Of a stretch of DNA of 64,000 nucleotides, positions 26,201 through 35,200 are shown one piece after another. Source of the stretch: Atriophallophorus winterbourni (Eukaryota > Platyhelminthes > Trematoda > Plagiorchiida > Microphallidae). Made by a program: the position numbers and the translations under genes. The notes under the pieces are model-generated. The model had not been told where the DNA came from. It was given only the letters and a program-made list of their open reading frames with translations, and searched no databases. The DNA is taken from the NCBI GenBank assembly GCA_013407085.1, contig JACCGJ010012952.1, positions 1-64,000 of the forward strand. The letters run 5' to 3'. Position 1 is the first letter of the stretch. Every line of letters starts with the position of its first letter.

Positions 26201-29200
26201 TTTCCCACGAGGTTGATTGCAGTTATCCTAAATTTGTTTCACGCTTAATGAAGTGCTCTTTGGTCGGCCTTCCTCGGTTGACGTCGAGCGACTGCTATAT
26301 CGTCTGCCCAGTGTGGTTCATATAACTAAACAGTCCGATTCGGGATGAACAATATCTTATACAGAATTCACAGCAATTGGGCGTACTCGTGCGATCGGTG
26401 GCAGCCGAGATCAGTACCTGCTCTTCACTTGAAATTGACGTTTCATACTTCCTCCAATTATTTCCCAATCTGTAGAGTCAATGCCAGGAGCTTTCTATTT
26501 TTGTGCAAGCGTCTTTCTAACTCAAATGTAAAAAGGTTGATTCCCAGATTTCGATACTTCATTGAGTTGTTTCCCACGTTATATACGAGTTGGCCAGCGT
26601 ACGCGCAGTCGTAGTAGAGTAAATTTGCTCTATGAATCAGCTTTAGCAAGCACTTCTGAAATTGCAATCAGTCCAGCCTTCGTGTATTCATCATTCTCCC
26701 ACAACACTCACAATGATAGGCTGTACACGGTCGATTGGCGATATTTGCTCACTGTCGCCGTTATCTACGTTAAGCAACCAAGATCAGTATCTACTGTTCA
26801 CCACTTTGAAACTGGCGCTTCACACTCCGTTTCCATAGTGAGCGATGAATGTGATTAGGAATGTAGGCCAGGGGCATAAAATAGTTTTTATGGTTGATGG
26901 CACCCGTCCTTAGACATACGTGTCGTACCCATTTGTCATCCAACGATGCAGATAGTGCTAGGGCAGATGACTTGACCAACAGTTTCAGTGCTTGGCCGCT
27001 GAGTTACAAAGTATTGTTTGTCAAATCGATGTTTTGCATTATGAAATTTACCTTTTTGAGCCTCTGTTTCATTAGCCAACCTTTTCCACGTATGTGTGCC
27101 GCCTCTGCATTGTGGCATTCAAGTAACATTTGTTTACCACATTCCCACTGTTTCAAGGCTCACCAAACCTGACCAGAAATCATTTTGTCCTTCTGTATTG
27201 AACATTTTGGACCTATGTAAGAACCCTATTAAACAGTGGCATGCAATTATAATTTTGTTCACTACTTACCACTGTTTCAAGGCTCACTGAACCTAATCTT
27301 ATTGTCTCCCCCTAATGACGGCAAACAGCCAGAAACCGGTTTTGGTGTGTAAGTAAGAAGGGATATGAGCACCGCAATATATTGAACGTTCGTATCGTTC
27401 CACCCAGTTATGTCGCCTCTGTGTTATTACTCTCTCCATTTCAGAAATCTGGTAAATTGCGGCAACAAGTTTTACGCAAGAAAACGAAAGAATTGCAGAA
27501 ACTACGTCAAGTTTGTGTGAATTCGGTGAGTGTGCTTCAACGTGTTCACACTTTTTATTAAATATGGTCATATTGTTTCTTATGAATCACCTTTGAGTGC
27601 GGGGTGTGCGAGCAACACAACGCGACAACCACTATAGTTTGACCTCAAGTTAATTGCTATTTCAACTAAAGCGTGACCCGATGAGATTGTCAGCGTCGTG
27701 TGAACTTTTTTCGCGTCCTCATGCGTTGTACAAAAGCGAGTTATTTTGGAATTTGTATGGAATCGGCTGGAGCAGTTTTGGGTAAAGGTGATAGTCAAGA
27801 CTGGGAACATGAAAAAATAGCATTTCACACTCCACCTCTGTTTTGATCTTAACGCTAAGCAGTCCATAGTAAGCATTAGGGGGTGTCAAGTCACGTAGGT
27901 ATGACCAGAATCATTTGTCGATTTGCATATTACAGTGTCTATTGACGTCAATCTGATACTTGGGAACAAGGTCGGGCTCCACTGTAAAAGCGCAGAACTG
28001 ATAGTGTTAAGGTTAGACAATTTTCGAAAAAATAATCAACGATTGAGTATACGGTGAATATTAGCTACTTACTCTCGCAGCACGATTGAACTCGTGTCTG
28101 AGGAAACCGCAAGTTGACTATGAAGACAAAGATGATGGTATACAGCACGTGCGTACTAAATGCTTTACTGTACGACAGTGAGACCTTGACCATCCACGCA
28201 ACACACGAACGGAAGCTGAATGTTTTTCATTGAAGGAGCATCCGCCTCATCTTGAACATATCGTTGATCGACAAACTAAAGAATGCTGAAGTGCTTTCAA
28301 AAGCTGGTCTACAGAGCATGTTCACCTACGACAGCGCCGCCTACGCTGGCTGAGTCGTGTGTACAAAATGGAAAATGGTCGTATTCCAAAATATCTATTC
28401 TTTGGTGACTTGCAATCAGTAAGTCGACCGTTGGATAGACCGCGCTTGCAGTACATAGATGTTTGCAAAGGAGTTATGAAAGCTCTTGACATTGGCCCTA
28501 TGAGTTGAGAAGAACTTGCTCTTGACAGCTCAGTTTGGAGGGACTGTGTAAAGCGTCGTCTGCCATCCAGGGAAGATCAGATACTGCTCTCGGCTGCTAA
28601 TCGGAGATTATGCCTGCAACTAACATGGTTTGTCCGAGTACTCTCTATCGCTGTGAGCGCAACGGGAGAGATTGTTCCTCCCGAATCGGACTGTTTAGTC
28701 ATTCGAAATGCTGGTGAGCATGAAAATTCATGCGATTGTGATGTACATCCATGGTCGGCTTCGACCGAATGAGGCCGAAAACAACGACTCTCGCATCAAT
28801 GCTGATCGCCATATTGCTGAGATCTTCGTCTCATCCATTCTGTTGACTGCCTTATCAATTTCCACCTCCACATCTTACCACTTCGATATTGTCCCAAATC
28901 AACGCTGTGATCTGCATCTAATACTTGCTCTACCAAGGCAGAATTCAGAATATGAGATTGATATTCCCTCGCATCTCGGAGGTGCCTTTTGACACACTTT
29001 CGGTGTTTTCTTGATTCTTGTAAGAAGTTCCCCGAAAGTCATTTGTGAACACGTGAGCCACCCTTACATTTGATTTTGTAGATGCATCAGGGCCGAACGG
29101 ATAGTTTTCCCCTTCAGCGTCACGTATGGAAGTCTGGTTCAAGATTCTAGTGATCACTCCAAATTTTCTTTTAGCTGTCACTTCGGCCATGTTCCACCTC

Positions 29201-32200
29201 AAAGACACCTTTATTAAACCTCATGGATAGCATTTACTTCAATAGATTTTACGCAGTTGTGTCACCAGCGAACCCAAATTTTGGCCTCTATGTATCGTGT
29301 TAATCGTGCTGGTAAAAGATATTAAATCAATATTGATTATCGATGCACTCGAATCTCCTGCCATCTTGTGAATTCTATCCAGGTGAACTGCAGGCAGCGA
29401 ATAAACAGAACAACCCACCTATTTTGATCCAATCCGGAAAATTAGATTGAGGTCCCTCTACTAACCGATCGCCCTCAAAAATCCCGACGGATTAGAGCGA
29501 CACCTGCAAAACAGATTTATCGCAAGCTTTACATTGTTCCCGAAATGAGACAAGCAAGCAGTTTTAGTACACTGAATTCGGTTTTTATTTCTCATAACCA
29601 AGTTACCACTCTAATCTCCTATCCTGTCCGAAGTAAAGAGACCTTGAGTTTGAAGCCATACCGCGCTAACACTCCAAAGGTTGTCATAGCCGGGGGTGGC
29701 AGTGGGGATAAGCTCCCACTGTTTAAAAAATGCTCCCATATGGCACGCGTCTCAAATAGCCTCTGACAACCAAGTCCAGCTTCTGGCCTGCACGAGTGGC
29801 TCTCCGAGCCCGGCGGAACTGCTTCTACCAACAGGAGAAGGGGCGAAGGCGAGTGACTGGCGCCTGAAAACCAGTGTGCTTCGGGCAGATGGAGCTCGTT
29901 AACCTGAGAGGGCATTTCATCTAAGGGAAGGAAAACCCTGATTTTAAACCTCCGCTGCCTTGCGGGATACCCGATCGTGCGAAAGGCTTCAGGAGAAAAC
30001 CCTGAGGAAAAACCTGGAACATAGTCTGGTAGACCACCTCTTTTTGGCAACTCCCTGCTGCCTTGCAGGTCGCACTTGGTTGTGCAAAGGCTAGAGAAGC
30101 TGACTCGAACAAACGCCGAGTGGTGCTGGGGACGCCGCTTTGTACCCAAATTCCCAAGAACCTTCATTGAAGCCGGACTCATCCTCCAGGAGGAGATAGT
30201 CGCACAAAAGTAAAGTAACACTCGATAAAATTTTGGCAGTATAATCTCAAACCTCATAAACACCTTTGTGCTCGCAACGAACCAATACCATTTTAATACA
30301 TCGTTGTTGAATAGCTTGGCTTCACGGATGATATCCGGATTCATTTTGGAAAACTTCTTTATTCCTTTTTTCAGAAAAAGGTCGAAGCTGAACCAACCAT
30401 GGCTGAAGAAGACGGTACTCATAAAGGTGGGAGCTTTTCATGAGTCAGCTGACGTCTGTTTCCTATTTATCTTCAGAAACCTTTCAATATGTTTTGATGC
30501 TGTTATGTTAATCAGTTACACCACTTGCCAGTGTCAACTAAGATTCGCTTGTTGCTGTAAACTGAGAATAATTAGCAAGAATGGGAGCGTTGTTGAAATC
30601 AAGGAAAATAGTTGTTCTCATATTGTATTAAGTGCTCTCGGGGTGGTAGATTGGTTGATTCCAAACTTATATTTTGATTTGTGTCGTTTCTACATTTGGT
30701 TTCTAATTGGTTCGTATATGTCTTCCAGTTGGATATGCAAGTTGGTCGACTGTGGTCGTTGCCTTAAATTATCACCATGCCTCCAAAGCACCTCATTTTT
30801 TATATGCGGTAAAAGCTGAACTTTCAAAGATTTGCCATTATAGTTTTCTCATATTCATCTGCTTGTCCATTAGAACTCTGCGCTTAACACTTTACGCCCA
30901 CTTTTAAATAAATAAATAAAAACCTTTAAGCGAAGACATGTGGAATCGAATTGACCGATTAAAAACTTCTGCTTCATTTTACAGATCCACAACCAAATTT
31001 TACTGGTGATATACATGGGATCAACACCTGGCCCCCTCCCTCCGTTGAAAGTTTCGATGTTGTCCAGAGCCGGAATTCGGATTCTCCTGTCGGAACAACG
31101 CCAGACCGAACGGTACAGGGACTCGATTTACAACTCCAATACAAAGACAAAAAGATACCCCTCAGAGCTGCACAACCGATTGAAATGAAAGCTTCGCCGA
31201 AACGCTTGTCACGCATCCACCGCGTTCAATCTAGCAGGTACTAATTGACTATTAGTCTCCTCGTAGGGTTTACATTTAATCGCATCTGCCATTATCTGGG
31301 TGCCCATGTGACATGTTCGTTCTTCTGATGCATAAATAATTCCTTACGTCATATCGCTTTTCGTAGTACGATCAATTGTAAGATTGAAACGATTGCACTC
31401 TAGCCGATGTCAGAAATCGTATTTCATTACGCTAATATTTAAATAAATTTTTCTGTCTATTTCAGTGTCTTGAATACCGACTCAGATTCTCGTTTAGCCT
31501 CTACTGCTGTCGAAAATACTCGTCTGATGACCAGAGGCCAGTCCGCTCTTAATTTGCACTCCGCACTCAATCTATCGGTTATTTTACAATTGATCAACAA
31601 CGAAGATTGGGAATCTAAAGTTTCTGGCCTAGAGTCACTGTCTCGTCTTGCATCGGACCAGCCCACAGTATCATCTCCAAAGCCTCCTGCAGGAATATCC
31701 TCTGCTGGGAGTGTGAAGAAGCAGCTAGACTGCGGAATATTCACTTCGGATGGCTTGAACCAAGCCGTACAAGCTGTGATAATCGAATGTCGCAATTTAC
31801 GTTCTCAAGTAAGTGGTACTACCTGCATCGAACGGTTAACTCGATAAAAATGATCGGCTTTTAGATTAGCCAAATTTAGTGTATCCTATTATACTTATTC
31901 TTGTTGTTTAATTTGTATAGGTTTCCCGACAGGCAGTTCAAACCCTCTGCACATTGTTTCATGGCTTGGGGAAAATGATGGATCCGCATGTTGAGACGTG
32001 TGTTCGCGTTCTTCTCGGCAAAACTGGTGAAGCTGCAGCGGCTTTCTTACGAGATGAGGTTGCCGCTGCTCTGGATGAACTCAGCCAGGCTGCTAGCCCA
32101 TGTCGCAGCTTGTCGGCATACATGCTACATGGTTTGGGGTAAGCTTGTTTGGCTGAACAAAATATCCATTTCTTCTGTTCTCCTTCACACATTATCTAAT

Positions 32201-35200
32201 TCAGGTTTGCTGCAAAGTATTACGGTGGATTTCATGTGCCTCAAAACAATAAAGGAATGATCTTCAGATTTTGGCATTTGAAGCAATTGTTCTGTAAATT
32301 GAGACTTCCAATCCTGCGCTTACTTTTGCGCGGCTGGCTCCATGGGTGGATTAACCTGCTTGATTGATGTTTGTAATTGAGCCAGCCCACGTGCGTCGGA
32401 GGCGAGATCGTTGCATATCGTAATCCAGTCGCGTTTCCACATTCGAACGCCGTAAGCGGTACGGAGTCCCAGGGCATCGACCAGCCACCATCACAATTGA
32501 CAGCCTGGTCTTCACTTGATCGCTTAGTCGCCGACGCCGCATACGAACGAATTTAGAACCGAGGACAAGTTTCGTGGGCACTGAGCTGTTTTTTGAACTA
32601 CGCGGATAAACCAGCGCCGTCTTCACCGTTGGCTGTGAACGGAAAGCGGAGGTATTCCATTGCATCGCCTTTGAACGTAGCGTTAAGTACCCTGTCAGTA
32701 TACCGGACACCCAAGATTGTCCTAAGCTAAATAGGTTCGTATATCGTGTAATATCGGTGACCAAGTCTCACATTCATAAAGTTTTACAGGGCGGATTGCT
32801 GCTACGTACGTTTTATTTGTGAGACTGACGCCGGGGCTGCACTCTAAGATGCCTTTCAACAGCAATAAGAGCATTATGGGCACGATCATACCTTAGCTTC
32901 TCTTCATGTTGCGCCTGAAAATTAGATAACATTGAGGATCCTGATCTTACTGTCCCTACCTGATGAGTGCAAACAGCATGAAACCGGTCGTGGGGTGTGA
33001 ATGACGGAAAAGCATCCAATGAATTTTGTTTAGATAACATTGAGTTTTGAAGCCCATAACCGCGCTACCTCCAAAGGTTTGGTCATAGCCGGGGGTGGCA
33101 GTGGGGATAAGCTCCCCACGTTTTACAAAATGCTCCATATGTCAGCGTCCAACCGCCTTATATATTCGATAGATATATATATATATAATATATATATATA
33201 TGGATACTCTATATCTATAATATATACTCTATCTTAACATTTTGTGTTACTTAACCTAACTGCAACTTGATCTACGTGCTAGAACATAGCACCTTTTTCG
33301 CACTTCTAATTCTTCTACTCTTAGTAGTGTGTGTCGTTACATTATCTGTCCTGACACGCCACGAAACTCGTGACGTTCCTTATTCCGCATTTGAATCCAT
33401 CATTGAGCATTTTGATAACTTTATAGATCCAAATATCGAGTTACTTACTACTTACTTCCGCCTTTGGACCTGTCTGGGACATAGGCCGCCAACCAGCTCT
33501 CTCCAGCCATCACGATTCTGGCGAGTCTCTCAAGATGTCTTGCCCATCTGCTTTGCGTCTGCATCCAGGTCTCTGTGCGAGGTAATTCTAGGTCGCCCTC
33601 TATTCGTCTCTCTTTGGAGGTTCCAGGTGATGGATTTTCTGGTGATGTTTGCAGGTTTGCGGAGTGTGTGACTAATCCATCGCCAGCTTCTCTGAAAGAT
33701 GTCTTTGTCAATCGGCTGCTGCTTTGTTTGTTGCCACAATTCTTCATTACCGATCTTGTCAATCCAGTCGATCTTTAGGATCTTCGTGCGGTAGGTGTTG
33801 ATGAAGACCTCGACGGTTACTGGTTCTCCATGTCTCTGCTCCGTAGAGTAGTGTTTGCTTTACTAAGGTGTTGTGTAGCCTAATCTTAGTGGTAATGCTG
33901 ATATCGCTGGATCTCCAGATGTTATGCAGCTGATGGAAGGCGGCTTGGGCTTTACCGATGCGAGTTCTGACGTCTGCATCTGTTCCTCCAAACTTCTCCG
34001 TGATAATGTCGAGAAAGGTAAAACTGTCTACCTCTTCCTGTGCCTCGCCTTGGACTGTGGTTGGTGTCGTGTTTGGATGTGTTGATCTTACACACCTTGC
34101 TCTTCCCTCTGTTGATGTTGAGGCCCAGTCTAGCTGAGTTAACGTCAACGATGCTAGTCTTTTTTTGCATCTGTTGTTGCGTGTGGGAGAGAATAGCCAA
34201 AGTGTCCACTGGATGCCGTTCCGATTCTGGTATGTCGATATCTTCAACATCCAGCCTATGGCCAGAAGGAGAGTAAGCAGCCTTGCTTCACTAAAGTTAT
34301 CACTTAAAACGTGTCATATGACTTCCCGATGATGTTGGATGTCTTTTCTGGTACTACGTAGTGTCTCAATAGTCTCCAGAGGGTCAGTCTGTCGATACTG
34401 TCAAACGTTTTCTCAAATTCGATGAAGTTGACGTAGAGAGACGAGTTCCATTCCAGGGACTGCTCTAGAATGATGCGCAGAGTTGCGATCTGGTCCGTGC
34501 ACGATCTTTTCTGTTGGCAGCCGGCTTGTTGGTCACTAAGGTTTAGGTCAACAGCGTCTTTCATTCTGTTCAGCAAGATGCGGATGGATGGACAACAGCG
34601 TTATCCATCGGTAGTTGGAGCAGTAACTGAGGTCGCCTTACTTGGATAGTTTGACGAGGTAGCCTTCTTTCATTTCAGTTGGTATTTTTTCTTCACAGAT
34701 CTTACAGAAAAGTGGGTAGATGAGCTCCACACTTGTTTCGACATCCACCGTTAGCGCTTCTGTCAAGATACTGTCAGGTACTGTAGTCTTACCGTTCTTC
34801 AATTGCTTAATGGCGCTGCGGATCTCTTTCATTGTGGGTGCACAACACCTGATTGGCAGATCGCTTTCAGCTGGCAATATCTCTGGTAGTTTTGGAGGAG
34901 AGGGTCTGTTTAGTAACTCCTGAACGTGCTCGATCCACATCTTTGTCTGTCCTTAGTCTTCTAACGCTTCTCCATCTCTGTTCCTCACGGGTCATTCTGG
35001 CTTGGCAAACTTTCCTGATAGTTTCTTGATGATGTACAGGTCCTTATTGTTCTGATGCACTGCTTCTTCTGCTTCTATGGCCAGTATCTCTCCGATTGAC
35101 AATTCTATTTGCGGCTGTATATTCTTCTTATGCTTTTGCTTTTGCTGCTCTCGTTCTGCTGTTGTTCACTATTGCTTTCTTTTCTAATCCTTCTTCTATC

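Noticed and set aside
29619..30422. 267-residue minus-strand ORF
   Set aside because: It lies over a GC-rich dispersed repeat and overlaps a TOGARAM exon on the other strand; no domain or relative was recognised, and length is explained by GC content.
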